A stretch of DNA of 36,266 nucleotides from Muribaculaceae bacterium (GCA_017621225.1 JAGATN010000041.1:1-36266); one strand, 5' to 3'; positions 6,652-15,762 are shown, counted from the first letter of the stretch. A program made the numbers and translations. Notes: generated from the letters alone by a model not told the origin.

Positions 6652-8352
6652 TCAGATGGCATCATCTTCTACCGTTTCGAGGCTGTCGGCATTTGCTGCC
6701 GGAGCATCGGAAGTAGCTGCTTCGAGCTTCTTCATGATAGAGAATATGAACGCTGCCGAAACAATGCATATCAGCACGAGGATGCCCCACAGCACGGCAG
6801 TGTCGATTTTGCCCCACAGCAACATGGGTATCGACACGAGGTAGTTGCCCACCGCCGTTGCGGCAAACCATCCACCCATCATGGAACCTTTGAGCTTGGG
6901 AGGAGCAACCTTCGACACGAACGAAATGCCCATGGGCGAAAGAAGCAGTTCGGCAAATGTAAGCAACAGATATGTCGATATCAACCAGTTGGGCGACACT
7001 GAAGCCTGAGTGCCTACGATGCCGAGCGATCCGATAACCATCACGCCGTAAGCCACTGCGGCCATAACCATGCCGTAGCCAATCTTACGGGGTGCCGACG
7101 GCTCTTTCTTGCGCTTTGCAAGCCAACCGAATAGGGCAAGCGAGAAGGGTGTGAGAGCCACCACGTAGAACGGATTGAACTGCTGATATTGCTGCGGCTG
7201 AATGCCGGTGACAACTTCGTCGGTCGATGAATAGAAGTACCATAGCGCGCCTGCAACTGCAGCGAGTATGACCACCGAAATTATTCGGCTCAAATTGCTT
7301 TTCGACTGGAAAAGGTTGAACAATGCATACACGCCCACGGCAATCGACGTCAGCGCCCATACGTTGAAACCGATGCGGGTCCATCCGCTGGCTTCGGGCG
7401 AAGTGCAGCTCTTGGCAAATTCAGTAAGCGTTGCGCCATTCTGATGGAACACCATCCAGAAGAAGATTACCACGGCAAACACCAACAGCAATGCTACGAC
7501 GCGCTGCTTGGTTTGAGCCGGCGTGAGTTCCGGACCTGCGTTCTGGGCCGATGCAGAAGCGGCGGCAGTCTTTTTGTCGGTAAGGATGTGGGCGTAAGCC
7601 TTGCGGCCAAGGAAATAGATGAGGAAGCTTATCACGAGCGATCCGCAAGCCACTGCAAATGCATAGCTGTAGCCGGTAGAGAGCGTGGTGATGTAAGTAG
7701 AGGCAAATTCAGCCAGATCGCCGGTCACCGTCATACCGTTGTTCGTAGCCACCGACATCAGCTCAGAGCCATCGGTAGCTCCGTCGAGAAATTGATTGCA
7801 AAGCGCCGGCAAGCTCGACTCGTAAACGAGACCCTTTGCCTGAAGCGCCATGTTGCACATTGCGGTGGCTGCCATCGGGGCGAACATCGAACCGATGTTT
7901 ATGGCCATATAGAACAGCGAGAACGCGGCGTCGCGCTGACCGCTGTAACGAGCTTCGTTATACAAATCGCCAACCATCACCTGGAGGTTGCCCTTGAACA
8001 GACCCGTGCCGACGGCGATGAATATGAGCGCTGCGCAGAGTATCACGAGCGACGAGGTGGAACGTATGTCGGTAGGTATCGACATCGTAAGGTAGCCGAT
8101 GAACATTACGGCAAGACCGGTAACGACGCACTTCGAGAAGCTCCATTTGTCAGCTACCCAGCCACCGATGAGCGGCATGAAATAAACGAGAGCGAGGAAC
8201 CCCGCGTAGATTTGTCCCGACACGGTAGAGTCGAGTCCGAACTTGGCTTGCAAGAACAGCAAGAAGATGGCAAGCATCGTATAATAGCCGAAACGCTCGC
8301 CGGTGTTAGCAAGCGAAAGCACGTATAGGCCTGCCGGTTGATTTTTAAACAT
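6652..8352 (-). CDS. POT family proton-coupled oligopeptide transporter
   Basis: This 566-residue inner-membrane protein has many hydrophobic spans and the family opening SLANTGERFGYYTMLAIFLLF, followed by the GGWVADK loop between the second and third helices and the FSLFYMAINIGSMFAP segment. It imports di- and tripeptides, and possibly other substrates, with protons. The usual ExxER motif of helix 1 appears as NTGER, so the first acidic residue is Asn (residue 16), which may alter proton coupling. Length is typical once the extra helices common in bacterial POT proteins are counted. It lies 56 bases below SufE on the same strand, and a terminator follows. The M28 peptidase two genes upstream fits peptide scavenging. 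Confidence 0.93.
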   Translation of the reverse strand: MFKNQPAGLYVLSLANTGERFGYYTMLAIFLLFLQAKFGLDSTVSGQIYAGFLALVYFMPLIGGWVADKWSFSKCVVTGLAVMFIGYLTMSIPTDIRSTSSLVILCAALIFIAVGTGLFKGNLQVMVGDLYNEARYSGQRDAAFSLFYMAINIGSMFAPMAATAMCNMALQAKGLVYESSLPALCNQFLDGATDGSELMSVATNNGMTVTGDLAEFASTYITTLSTGYSYAFAVACGSLVISFLIYFLGRKAYAHILTDKKTAAASASAQNAGPELTPAQTKQRVVALLLVFAVVIFFWMVFHQNGATLTEFAKSCTSPEASGWTRIGFNVWALTSIAVGVYALFNLFQSKSNLSRIISVVILAAVAGALWYFYSSTDEVVTGIQPQQYQQFNPFYVVALTPFSLALFGWLAKRKKEPSAPRKIGYGMVMAAVAYGVMVIGSLGIVGTQASVSPNWLISTYLLLTFAELLLSPMGISFVSKVAPPKLKGSMMGGWFAATAVGNYLVSIPMLLWGKIDTAVLWGILVLICIVSAAFIFSIMKKLEAATSDAPAANADSLETVEDDAI

Positions 8353-8408
8353 AATGATTGGTATTTAGATTATTAATGAAAATCGTAAGTCACCGTTTCG
8401 CTCAAGCC

Positions 8409-8843
8409 TCAATGCTTGGCTGCGGAAAGTTGCGCCTGAAAAGCCACGGCATAAAGCTTCATCTGCTTCACCATAGCAAGAAGTCCGTTGCTCCTGGTGG
8501 GCGACAGGTTTTCGGCAAGTCCTATCTTGTCGATGAAATATAGGTTGGCATCGATTATTTCGGAAGGCGTATGGTCGTTAAGCACCTGTATGAGCAGCGA
8601 TATTATGCCCTTTACTATGATGGCATCTGAATCGGCCGTATAAAACACCCGGCCGTCGTGGAGTTCGGCATTGAGCCACACGCGGCTTTGGCACCCCTCG
8701 ATGAGATGCTCCGGCGTTTTATATTTGGCGTCGATGGGTGGCAGTGCATTGCCGAGATCGATAATCATTGCATATCGATCCATCCAGTCATCAACCTCTG
8801 AAAATTCTTCTATTATTTCGTCTTGGATGTTGTCAATTGTCAT
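8409..8843 (-). CDS. sufE: SufE family sulfur-transfer protein
   Basis: I chose the ATG at 8843 (144 residues, MTIDNIQDEI), because the longer frame adds 26 residues unlike the family and runs back into the preceding gene. SufE accepts persulfide sulfur from the cysteine desulfurase SufS and raises its activity for Fe-S cluster assembly in the cytoplasm. The acceptor Cys is in HLIEGCQSRVW, residue 51, and the preceding LPPIDAKYKTPEH segment is typical. It sits between the M28 peptidase and the POT transporter, about 14 kb from the sufBCDS run, rather than within it. A -7-like box in the 22-base gap above suggests it may have its own promoter. Confidence 0.92.
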   Translation of the reverse strand: MTIDNIQDEIIEEFSEVDDWMDRYAMIIDLGNALPPIDAKYKTPEHLIEGCQSRVWLNAELHDGRVFYTADSDAIIVKGIISLLIQVLNDHTPSEIIDANLYFIDKIGLAENLSPTRSNGLLAMVKQMKLYAVAFQAQLSAAKH

Positions 8844-8850
8844 AATGGTG

Positions 8851-8858
8851 CAAAGATA
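8851..8858 (-). promoter_or_regulatory. Possible -7 box (TATCTTTG) close to the sufE start
   Basis: The minus strand reads TATCTTTG with only 7 bases before the chosen ATG, so a transcript from it would have almost no leader. There is no TTG at the expected upstream distance. It lies in the short gap after the M28 peptidase stop. Confidence 0.35.
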
Positions 8859-8865
8859 ATGTTTT

Positions 8866-9876
8866 TTATCGAAAATTCCTTTCTCCATACAAAACATTAA
8901 GCACCGTTTGTCCGGCAGCAAGCAACGATCGTTTATCTATCGACGACATGTCATCGTTCAAAGTATGCCATGTGGGCGGGAACGAGCGAGTGATGGCATT
9001 GTTGCACTCAACTATGTCGATGCACGGTATTCCGGCTTCGTTTATGAACACGTGGTCGTCGACAAGCGATCCGCCTACTTCGTTTATGAACTTGTCGGCA
9101 AACCCTGCGTTGGCGCCTGCCGCCCAAACTTTGTCGACAAGGCTGCGGGCGTGCTTATTGGAATAATACTCTCTGTGGAATCGGGCATCCAATCCGCCCA
9201 CCATGTCGAGCACTATGCCGAATGCAGGCTTATTTTCCTGGTTATAAGGCATATTCCCCACCCAGTACTGCGTTCCGAGGCACCATGTGTCGTCCTTTCT
9301 ATCCCAGCCGCTTGCATCGCCGTAATCCTCTGCGTCGACAAACAGCAAGTCAACGCCTATCTGAGGCGTATATTCGGCCAAGAGACGTGCCACTTCGAGC
9401 AACACGCCCACGCCGCTGGCACCGTCGTTGGCACCAAGTATCGGGCGACGACGATTTTCGTCACTCGACTCATTATCAGCCCAGGGGCGAGTGTCGTAAT
9501 GGGCCGCCAACAGAACTCGATAGTTGTTTTCGCGATTAAATTGTGCCAGAATGTTGGTTATGGGGAGGCTGTCACCATTAAAAGCCGTCACCTCGGCACT
9601 TTGCAGTATCACGGTGTCGGCACCATGTCGGTTCAACTCATCCACTATATACTTCTCACATTTCTTATGCCCTGCCGATCCCGGCACTCGAGTTCCGAAG
9701 TCTACCTGCTGCTTTACGTAAGCATATGCGCTGTCTGAGTTGAATTGCGGCGCAATCGCATTGTCATATTTTAAGGTATCGTTTTGGGTTTCGGACTTCC
9801 CGGCGTTTGAGGATTGGCGGCACGCACATGTAAGGAGTCCCAAACCCAAAACGATGGTTAATATTTTCCTTTGCAT
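8866..9876 (-). CDS. M28 family metallopeptidase / glutaminyl cyclase-like lipoprotein
   Basis: This 336-residue protein has a lipoprotein signal (QRKILTIVLGLGLL, then TCAC, lipidated Cys probably residue 19). The zinc-binding motifs of the M28 clan are visible: AAHYDTRPW (His126, Asp128), LGANDGASG (Asp151) and LFVDAEDYG (Glu183, Asp184). The length and the CLGTQYWV and FINEAGIPCIDI segments favour the branch that includes glutaminyl-peptide cyclotransferases, so it may be either an exopeptidase or a cyclase. It acts outside the cytoplasm, tethered to a membrane. It is the first gene of a minus-strand set with SufE and the POT transporter. A -7 box lies 23 bases above the start. Confidence 0.88.
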   Translation of the reverse strand: MQRKILTIVLGLGLLTCACRQSSNAGKSETQNDTLKYDNAIAPQFNSDSAYAYVKQQVDFGTRVPGSAGHKKCEKYIVDELNRHGADTVILQSAEVTAFNGDSLPITNILAQFNRENNYRVLLAAHYDTRPWADNESSDENRRRPILGANDGASGVGVLLEVARLLAEYTPQIGVDLLFVDAEDYGDASGWDRKDDTWCLGTQYWVGNMPYNQENKPAFGIVLDMVGGLDARFHREYYSNKHARSLVDKVWAAGANAGFADKFINEVGGSLVDDHVFINEAGIPCIDIVECNNAITRSFPPTWHTLNDDMSSIDKRSLLAAGQTVLNVLYGERNFR

Positions 9877-9899
9877 AGCAAAATTCTGTTTACACGCCT

Positions 9900-9907
9900 C
9901 AAAGTTA
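9900..9907 (-). promoter_or_regulatory. -7 box (TAACTTTG) of the M28 peptidase gene
   Basis: The minus strand reads TAACTTTG 23 bases above the ATG, matching TAnnTTTG. The -33 region has no clear TTG. Confidence 0.5.
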
Positions 9908-10022
9908 CGAATTAGTTACGGATATATTACGTTCTGTATGCCGCTAATTGGACTTATCGAGTTTAAATTTTGTTAATATGGTTAAAATTCGTTTAGTAAC
10001 GCTCGATGCGAAACTTTACGCC

Positions 10023-10030
10023 TACATTTG
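10023..10030 (+). promoter_or_regulatory. -7 box (TACATTTG) of ligA
   Basis: TACATTTG matches TAnnTTTG and lies 45 bases above the ligA ATG, in the divergent gap with the M28 peptidase. The -33 region shows TTTAG rather than TTG. Confidence 0.5.
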
Positions 10031-10075
10031 TACTTATAATCATAGAAGGAATGTTTCATCTCACCGACAGCACAT

Positions 10076-12082
10076 ATGAACGAAATTAAGAACAGGATAG
10101 AGCAACTGCGAACGGAGCTCGACATGCACAATCACAATTACTACGTGCTTGACTCACCGACAATAAGCGACCGGGATTTCGACATGATGATGAAAGAGCT
10201 TGAGGAGCTCGAACGTAGCCATCCCGAATTTGACGACCCCTACTCGCCCACCCGGCGCGTAGGCAGCGACCTGTCGAAAGGCTTCGTGCAAGTGCGCCAT
10301 GAATATCCTATGCTGTCGCTCGGAAACACATATTCGATATCCGAGGTCGACGATTTCGTAAAAAGATGTCGCGACGCGCTCATGGGCGAAAGCTTCACCA
10401 TAGTCGGCGAAATGAAATTTGACGGCACATCCATATCGCTCACATACGAAAACGGCCGACTCGTACGAGCCGTGACGCGAGGCGACGGCGAAAAAGGCGA
10501 CGACGTTACCGAAAACGTGATGACGATAAAAAGCATCCCTCTAAGGCTACAAGGCAACGATTGGCCCGAGCGGTTCGAGATAAGAGGCGAGATAGTACTC
10601 CCCTGGCAAGCGTTCGACAAGCTCAACGCCGAGCGCGAATTTAATGAAGAACCGCTGTTTGCCAACCCCCGCAATGCCGCATCCGGAACGCTAAAGCTCC
10701 AGAATCCGGCCGAAGTAGGACGGCGCGGCCTCGACGCCTATTTTTACTACTTGCTCGGCGAAGACCTGCCGCACGACACCCATTTCGACAATATGATGGC
10801 GGCGCGCAAGTGGGGCTTCAAGGTATCTGCCGTCATGACCCGGCTGAAATCGATAGCCGACGTTGACGCATTCATAAACCATTGGGATACAGCCCGAAAG
10901 GAGCTACCGGTGGCTACCGACGGACTCGTGTTTAAAATCGACTCGCTGCGTCAGCAACTCAACCTCGGATACACGGCCAAATCGCCGCGATGGGCCATGG
11001 CCTATAAGTTTCAGGCCGAGCGCGCGCTGACACAACTGAAATTCGTGTCGTTCGAAGTCGGGCGTACGGGAGTGATAACCCCCGTGGCAAACCTCGAGCC
11101 GGTACTGCTCTCCGGCACGATAGTGAAACGCGCATCGCTCCACAACGCCGACATAATACGCAATCTCGACATACATGAAGGCGACATGCTGTACGTCGAA
11201 AAAGGAGGAGAGATAATACCCAAAATCACCGGCGTCGACGGCGCTGCCCGAAAAGCCGACGCAAAAGCAGTGGCATTCGTAACCGAATGTCCGGCCTGCG
11301 GCACCGAACTCGTCAGAGTGGAGGGTGAAGCCTCTTGGGTATGCCCGAACAAGTACGGATGCCAGCCGCAGATAACGGGCCGCGTGGAACACTTCGTAAG
11401 CCGCAGAATGATGGACATTGACGGCATCGGAGCCGAAACATCCGAGACGTTGTTTGCCGGCGGACTCGTCAGCAACATCGCCGACATATACGACCTGACG
11501 CGCGAAAAGCTGATGCGCCTCGACCGGTTTGGCGAAAAGAGCGCCGACCGCATAATGCAAGGCATCGAGCGGTCGAAGACGGTTCCGTTCGAGCGCGTGG
11601 TATATGCCTTGTCAATACCCTACGTGGGCGAAACGGTGGCAAAAAAAGTAGCGTTCAGCCTTAAGAACATCGACGCGCTTATGTCGGCATCGGTCGACGA
11701 CCTGACGGCAATCGACGACGTGGGGACTCGCATAGCCGAGAGCATAGTCGAATATTTCGCCGCACCCGTCAACCGCGAAATAATCGAACGGCTTCGGCGC
11801 GCGGGCGTATGCATGGAAGTGGCCGAGCAAAGCGCTGCGGGAGCGTCCGACAAGCTCAACGGCAAATCGATAGTGATAAGCGGCGTGTTCAATCACCACT
11901 CGCGCGACGAGTACAAGGCCCTGATAGAGCTTCACGGCGGCAAGAATTCCGGATCCATCTCAAAAAAGACATCATTCATACTCGCCGGCGAAAACATGGG
12001 GCCGGCAAAACTCGAAAAAGCCTCAAAGCTCGGAGTGCCGATTATCGGAGAAGATGAGTTTTTGAAAATGATAGAGAATTGA
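10076..12082 (+). CDS. ligA: NAD-dependent DNA ligase
   Basis: The 668-residue product matches the usual LigA length. It seals nicks in DNA during replication and repair using NAD. The adenylation motif KFDG is at residues 114-117, with the early [15 protein letters not shown] segment of the NMN-binding Ia domain. The OB-fold region follows, then a zinc finger with Cys405, Cys408, Cys423 and Cys429. Helix-hairpin-helix repeats span about 440-580, and a C-terminal BRCT domain covers about 590-668 ([27 protein letters not shown] in short pieces). All core parts are present. The barrel gene starts 18 bases downstream, so the two may share a transcript. Confidence 0.98.
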   Translation: MNEIKNRIEQLRTELDMHNHNYYVLDSPTISDRDFDMMMKELEELERSHPEFDDPYSPTRRVGSDLSKGFVQVRHEYPMLSLGNTYSISEVDDFVKRCRDALMGESFTIVGEMKFDGTSISLTYENGRLVRAVTRGDGEKGDDVTENVMTIKSIPLRLQGNDWPERFEIRGEIVLPWQAFDKLNAEREFNEEPLFANPRNAASGTLKLQNPAEVGRRGLDAYFYYLLGEDLPHDTHFDNMMAARKWGFKVSAVMTRLKSIADVDAFINHWDTARKELPVATDGLVFKIDSLRQQLNLGYTAKSPRWAMAYKFQAERALTQLKFVSFEVGRTGVITPVANLEPVLLSGTIVKRASLHNADIIRNLDIHEGDMLYVEKGGEIIPKITGVDGAARKADAKAVAFVTECPACGTELVRVEGEASWVCPNKYGCQPQITGRVEHFVSRRMMDIDGIGAETSETLFAGGLVSNIADIYDLTREKLMRLDRFGEKSADRIMQGIERSKTVPFERVVYALSIPYVGETVAKKVAFSLKNIDALMSASVDDLTAIDDVGTRIAESIVEYFAAPVNREIIERLRRAGVCMEVAEQSAAGASDKLNGKSIVISGVFNHHSRDEYKALIELHGGKNSGSISKKTSFILAGENMGPAKLEKASKLGVPIIGEDEFLKMIEN

Positions 12083-12100
12083 TAACCAAAATTTTTAAAT

Positions 12101-12712
12101 ATGAAAGCATTTAAAGTCATCATCGTAAGCGCCGTAATGGCCCTCACATGCGCTTTTGCGCCCGCAAACGCCAACGCACAGTTCCGCATCGGACCGAAAG
12201 CCGGACTGACGGTCAACTCGTTCCACTTCAACAATAGCGTGTTTGACGACAACAACCGCACAGGCTTCACGGCCGGCCTCATGACCGAATTTACCGTGCC
12301 GGTGGTAGGCGTTGGCTTCGACCTCTCGCTTATGTACGTGCGCCGCAACGCCGAGTGGCTCAGAGAAAACAATTACACCAAGGACAATCGCGACTACATC
12401 GAAATTCCGTTAAACTTCAAATGGAAGTTCAGCATTCCGTTGGTAAGCAAGATCGTGCGCCCGTATCTCACCACCGGGCCGAGCATCGCATTCCTCACGA
12501 GCCGCAAGGCATTCAATCAGATGTATCACAATAAAAAGTACGATGCCGCGTGGAATTTCGGCTTCGGCGTCGAACTGCTGAGCCATCTTCAAGTCGGAGC
12601 AAGCTACGGATTAGGCATGACAAAGGCCGTCAAAGCCATTGGCGGCGGCGAGGCTGCCGACATAAGCAGCAAAAACCGCTACTGGACCGTCAGCGCGGCA
12701 TATCTTTTCTAA
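12101..12712 (+). CDS. Outer-membrane beta-barrel protein (PorT/OMP_b-brl type)
   Basis: The 203-residue protein has a cleavable signal peptide (KAFKVIIVSAVMALTCAFAP, then ANANAQF). Its body is rich in alternating polar and hydrophobic strands and opens with FRIGPKAGLTVNSF, the style of PorT-like small barrels of Bacteroidetes. It ends in aromatic WTVSAAYLF, with a C-terminal Phe as expected for outer-membrane insertion. Specific function is unknown. Its last 23 bases overlap the end of the convergent anaerobic sulfatase-maturase gene. Confidence 0.8.
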   Translation: MKAFKVIIVSAVMALTCAFAPANANAQFRIGPKAGLTVNSFHFNNSVFDDNNRTGFTAGLMTEFTVPVVGVGFDLSLMYVRRNAEWLRENNYTKDNRDYIEIPLNFKWKFSIPLVSKIVRPYLTTGPSIAFLTSRKAFNQMYHNKKYDAAWNFGFGVELLSHLQVGASYGLGMTKAVKAIGGGEAADISSKNRYWTVSAAYLF

Positions 12713-13895
12713 ACTGCATTACGTTGGCCGGCGGCCTTCCGGCAGCCAACTCCCCTTTCATGAATTCCATGTACGGCTCCACATGGCTGAAGAAGCGCCG
12801 ATAGCCGTCGCATAGGTAATTCAATCCCGCTTCGCCGTTTGCATCGATGGCAAACCGATTGCGCGGGCACTCTCCGTGACAGGCAAACTCATATTTGCAA
12901 TTACGACATCGCGTCGGCAACATTCCGAGCTTCACGGCTCCGAATCGTTGCTGACGCTCACTATTCATAAGCTCCAGTATGTGCGATTCATGTATGTTGC
13001 CCAGTCGGTATTGCGGAAACACGAAATGGTCGCAGCAATAAAGGTCGCCATTATGCTCCATTGCTGCCGCGTGGCCGCACGACGACGACAGAGTGCACAC
13101 TCCAGGCGTTTGCCCCACCCAGTTGGCCAGCGTGGCGTCGAAAATCTGAACGAACATGCTGCCTACGTCGTTTTTCACCCATTCGTCAAACACGCTGCAC
13201 AAAAATTCGCCCCACTGCTGCGGCGACACCGAAAACGGAGCCATAACGCCCTGCTGTTCCACCGAAGCCAGCGAGGCATCGGGTTGCAGGCGCTCCACCA
13301 CGGGAGTGAATTGCAGATATTTGCACCCTATCGACTTGAAAAACTCATAAAACTCCACCGGATGGTCGGCATTATACTCATTCACCACGGCCATCGCGTT
13401 CCATTCCACCCCATATTTCTGGAGCAACCGTATGCCGCGCATCACGTTGATGAAAGTGGGCCGGTCGGACTTATTGCGGCGATATTCGTCATGAAACTGC
13501 TGCGGGCCGTCAATCGAAACGCCTATCAACCAGTCATTATCGCGAAAAAAGCGGCACCACTCGTCGTTAAGCAGCGTGCCGTTGGTTTGCAGGCAGTTCA
13601 CTATCATTCGCCCGTTGGCATACTTGCGCTGCAGCTCCATGGCGCGCTTGTAAAAATCGATGTTCATTATGGTAGGCTCGCCGCCATGCCACGTAAACAT
13701 CACCTCGGGAGTGGTCTGCGCCTCGATGTACTGCTTGGTAAATTCCTCGAGCGTGGCATCCGACATCCTCATTTTTTTCGAATCGCCATAGTAGTTGCCC
13801 TTCTCCAGATAGTAGCAATATTCGCATGCCAGATTGCACGTTGCGCCCACCGGCTTGGGCATTACATATACGGGATGTGAAAACGGATTGATCAT
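12690..13895 (-). CDS. Anaerobic sulfatase-maturating enzyme (radical SAM/SPASM)
   Basis: The 401-residue protein has the radical-SAM motif GATCNLACEYCYYL (Cys20, Cys24, Cys27) for the SAM-binding cluster. Further Cys residues form the SPASM auxiliary clusters (CTLSSSCGH, DLYCCDHFVFP, CRNCKYEFACHGECPRNRF). The layout and the VGATCNLACEYCYYLEK style are those of anSME, which oxidises the active-site Ser or Cys of sulfatases to formylglycine in the cytoplasm without oxygen. It diverges from a sulfatase gene that has the matching SxPSR target site, so the pair probably works together. Transcription seems to start almost at the ATG (see its promoter). The 3' end overlaps the barrel gene by 23 bases. 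Confidence 0.95.
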   Translation of the reverse strand: MINPFSHPVYVMPKPVGATCNLACEYCYYLEKGNYYGDSKKMRMSDATLEEFTKQYIEAQTTPEVMFTWHGGEPTIMNIDFYKRAMELQRKYANGRMIVNCLQTNGTLLNDEWCRFFRDNDWLIGVSIDGPQQFHDEYRRNKSDRPTFINVMRGIRLLQKYGVEWNAMAVVNEYNADHPVEFYEFFKSIGCKYLQFTPVVERLQPDASLASVEQQGVMAPFSVSPQQWGEFLCSVFDEWVKNDVGSMFVQIFDATLANWVGQTPGVCTLSSSCGHAAAMEHNGDLYCCDHFVFPQYRLGNIHESHILELMNSERQQRFGAVKLGMLPTRCRNCKYEFACHGECPRNRFAIDANGEAGLNYLCDGYRRFFSHVEPYMEFMKGELAAGRPPANVMQFRKDMPR

Positions 13896-13899
13896 ACGG

Positions 13900-13930
13900 C
13901 AAAGTTATGGCTTATTTTTTGCATTGCCAA
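13900..13930 (-). promoter_or_regulatory. Promoter of the sulfatase-maturase gene, near-leaderless
   Basis: On the minus strand TTG (complement of 13928-13930), a 20-base spacer and TAACTTTG (complement of 13900-13907) match the Bacteroides consensus. Only 4 bases separate the box from the ATG, so the transcript should start at or next to the start codon. Confidence 0.65.
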
Positions 13931-13982
13931 ACCTTTGGTCACGCAACATATGCGCGTAAACGCCACGTTAACATACGTATGA

Positions 13983-14034
13983 TTGGCATAAGCGTGGGAT
14001 ATTGCGTATATTTGCGTATATTTGCGTATATTTG
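13983..14034 (+). promoter_or_regulatory. Triplicated -7 box before the sulfatase gene
   Basis: The decamer TTTGCGTATA is repeated with period 10, creating three identical TATATTTG boxes at 14007-14014, 14017-14024 and 14027-14034. A TTG at 13983-13985 lies 21 bases above the first box, an allowed spacing. The sulfatase ATG is 25 bases below the last box. Copy number could change box choice and promoter strength. Confidence 0.6.
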
Positions 14035-14059
14035 CAATCAGCACTTAACAACCTTAAAT

Positions 14060-15640
14060 ATGAGAAAACCAATACCCCCAAATTCAATCCTGCTGCCTGC
14101 CATAGCAGCATCGACGTTAGTCTCGGCCACAGGGTGCCATTCCGGGAAAAACGACGATCAGAGCAAACCCATGAACATCGTCTACATCATGACCGACGAC
14201 CATACGGCGCAAATGATGAGCTGCTACGACAAACGGTTTGCCAACACGCCCAACCTCGACAGGATAGCGCGCGACGGCGTTCGATTTACCAACAGCTTCG
14301 TGGCCAACTCGCTGAGCGGGCCGAGCCGCGCTTGCCTGCTGACCGGTAAACACAGCCACAAAAACGGGTTCACCAACAACGAGCACGGCATATTTGACGG
14401 CGCGCAACCCACTTTCCCGAAATACCTTCAGAAGGCGGGATACCAAACGGCCATCTTCGGCAAGTGGCACTTGCACTCCTACCCCACCGGGTTCGACACC
14501 TGGGAGATAGTGCCTGGACAAGGCGACTACTACAATCCCCGCTTCATAAAGCAATCGGGCGACACCATAAGCGAACATGGCTACCTGACCACGCTGATAA
14601 CCGACAAGAGCCTCGACTGGCTCGAAAACAGGCGCGACAAACAGAAGCCGTTCTGCCTGATGATTCACCACAAGGCAATACATCGCAACTGGATGGCCGA
14701 TACCTGCGACCTCGATCTCTACGAGGACCAAACGTTCGAGCTCCCCGAAAATTTCTACGACGACTATGCCGGACGCGAAGCCGCCTCTACGGCCGAAATG
14801 CGAATAGCCGACCACATGGATCTGATATACGACCTGAAAATGGACGGCCCCGACAAAAACAGCGCACTGAAAGAAACCTACCTGAGCTTCTGCGGCCGGA
14901 TGGACTCGGCACAGAGAGCACGATGGGATGAATTCTATGCACCTATAATAAAAGATTTCTACGCACGGAATCTTAGCGGACGCGAGCTCGCCGAATGGAA
15001 GTACCAACGCTACATGCGCGACTATCTGAAAACGGTAAAGAGCCTCGACGACAACGTAGGGCGCGTGCTCGACTATCTCGAAAAGAACGGAATGCTCGAC
15101 AACACCCTCGTGGTATATGCCTCGGATCAGGGATTCTACATGGGCGAACACGGTTGGTTCGACAAACGATTCATGTACGAAGAATCATTGCGCACACCGC
15201 TCGTCATGATGCTGCCCAAAGGCATGGATCGCCGTGGCGACATCGACGAGATGGTGCAGAACATTGACTATGCCCCGACATTCCTCGAGCTTGCCGGCAT
15301 CGACGTTCCCGACGACATACAAGGCCGCTCGCTAATGCCTCTGCTCAAAGGCGAAAAGCCCGACGACTGGCGCAAAACGCTCTACTACCACTACTACGAA
15401 TATCCGGCCGAACATGCCGTAAAACGTCACTATGGAGTGCGCGACGACCGATATAAACTCATGCATTTCTACAACGACATTGACAGCTGGGAGCTTTACG
15501 ATCTCCAATCCGACCCGCATGAGATGAACAATCTCTACGGCCAACCCGGCATGGAGCAGATAACGGCCGACATGAAGGCAAAGCTCAAAGCCGCTCAAGA
15601 GGAATACGACGATCCTATACGTTTCGACTATCCGCTTTGA
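14060..15640 (+). CDS. Ser-type sulfatase lipoprotein (S1 family)
   Basis: I chose the ATG at 14060 (526 residues); the open frame above it runs through the promoter boxes and does not look coding. A lipoprotein signal ends at SATGC (Cys26). The alkaline-phosphatase-fold sulfatase starts at NIVYIMTDDH (metal ligands Asp46, Asp47). The active-site motif is SGPSR at 86-90, so formylglycine would be made from Ser86, which needs an anSME and one is encoded next door. GKWHLHSYPTGFD and DQGFYMGEHGWFDKRFMYEE carry further catalytic or metal residues. The C-terminal region around DDRYKLMHFYNDID is typical of the family. It probably removes sulfate from host or dietary glycans at the cell surface or in the periplasm. 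GlcNAc-6-sulfatase-like relatives come to mind, but the substrate is not provable here. Confidence 0.93.
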   Translation: MRKPIPPNSILLPAIAASTLVSATGCHSGKNDDQSKPMNIVYIMTDDHTAQMMSCYDKRFANTPNLDRIARDGVRFTNSFVANSLSGPSRACLLTGKHSHKNGFTNNEHGIFDGAQPTFPKYLQKAGYQTAIFGKWHLHSYPTGFDTWEIVPGQGDYYNPRFIKQSGDTISEHGYLTTLITDKSLDWLENRRDKQKPFCLMIHHKAIHRNWMADTCDLDLYEDQTFELPENFYDDYAGREAASTAEMRIADHMDLIYDLKMDGPDKNSALKETYLSFCGRMDSAQRARWDEFYAPIIKDFYARNLSGRELAEWKYQRYMRDYLKTVKSLDDNVGRVLDYLEKNGMLDNTLVVYASDQGFYMGEHGWFDKRFMYEESLRTPLVMMLPKGMDRRGDIDEMVQNIDYAPTFLELAGIDVPDDIQGRSLMPLLKGEKPDDWRKTLYYHYYEYPAEHAVKRHYGVRDDRYKLMHFYNDIDSWELYDLQSDPHEMNNLYGQPGMEQITADMKAKLKAAQEEYDDPIRFDYPL

Positions 15641-15681
15641 CAAGCCGGCAATACCGCTCGATAACGACGTAATAACCCACA

Positions 15682-15730
15682 CAAAAAAAATTATCCGGGG
15701 CCCTCGCAATGAGAACCCCGGATATTTTTA
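15682..15730. terminator. Bidirectional terminator between sulfatase and secDF
   Basis: The stem TATCCGGGG (15692-15700) pairs with CCCCGGATA (15716-15724). It has an A-run on its left (15683-15690) and a T-rich stretch on its right, so it can act for both converging genes. Confidence 0.85.
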
Positions 15731-15762
15731 TGGTTGGATTGATGTCCGTATCGTTACATCAA

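Noticed and set aside
7444-8328. A 294-residue open frame on the plus strand opposite the POT transporter
   Set aside because: Its composition is His/Arg-rich with no recognisable motifs, and it mirrors the transporter codons on the other strand.
13907-14059. Upstream extension of the sulfatase frame
   Set aside because: It runs through the three -7 boxes, and the lipoprotein signal begins only at 14060.
14117-15151. A 344-residue open frame on the minus strand
   Set aside because: It is fully antisense to the sulfatase, whose motifs are clear, and has no features of its own.
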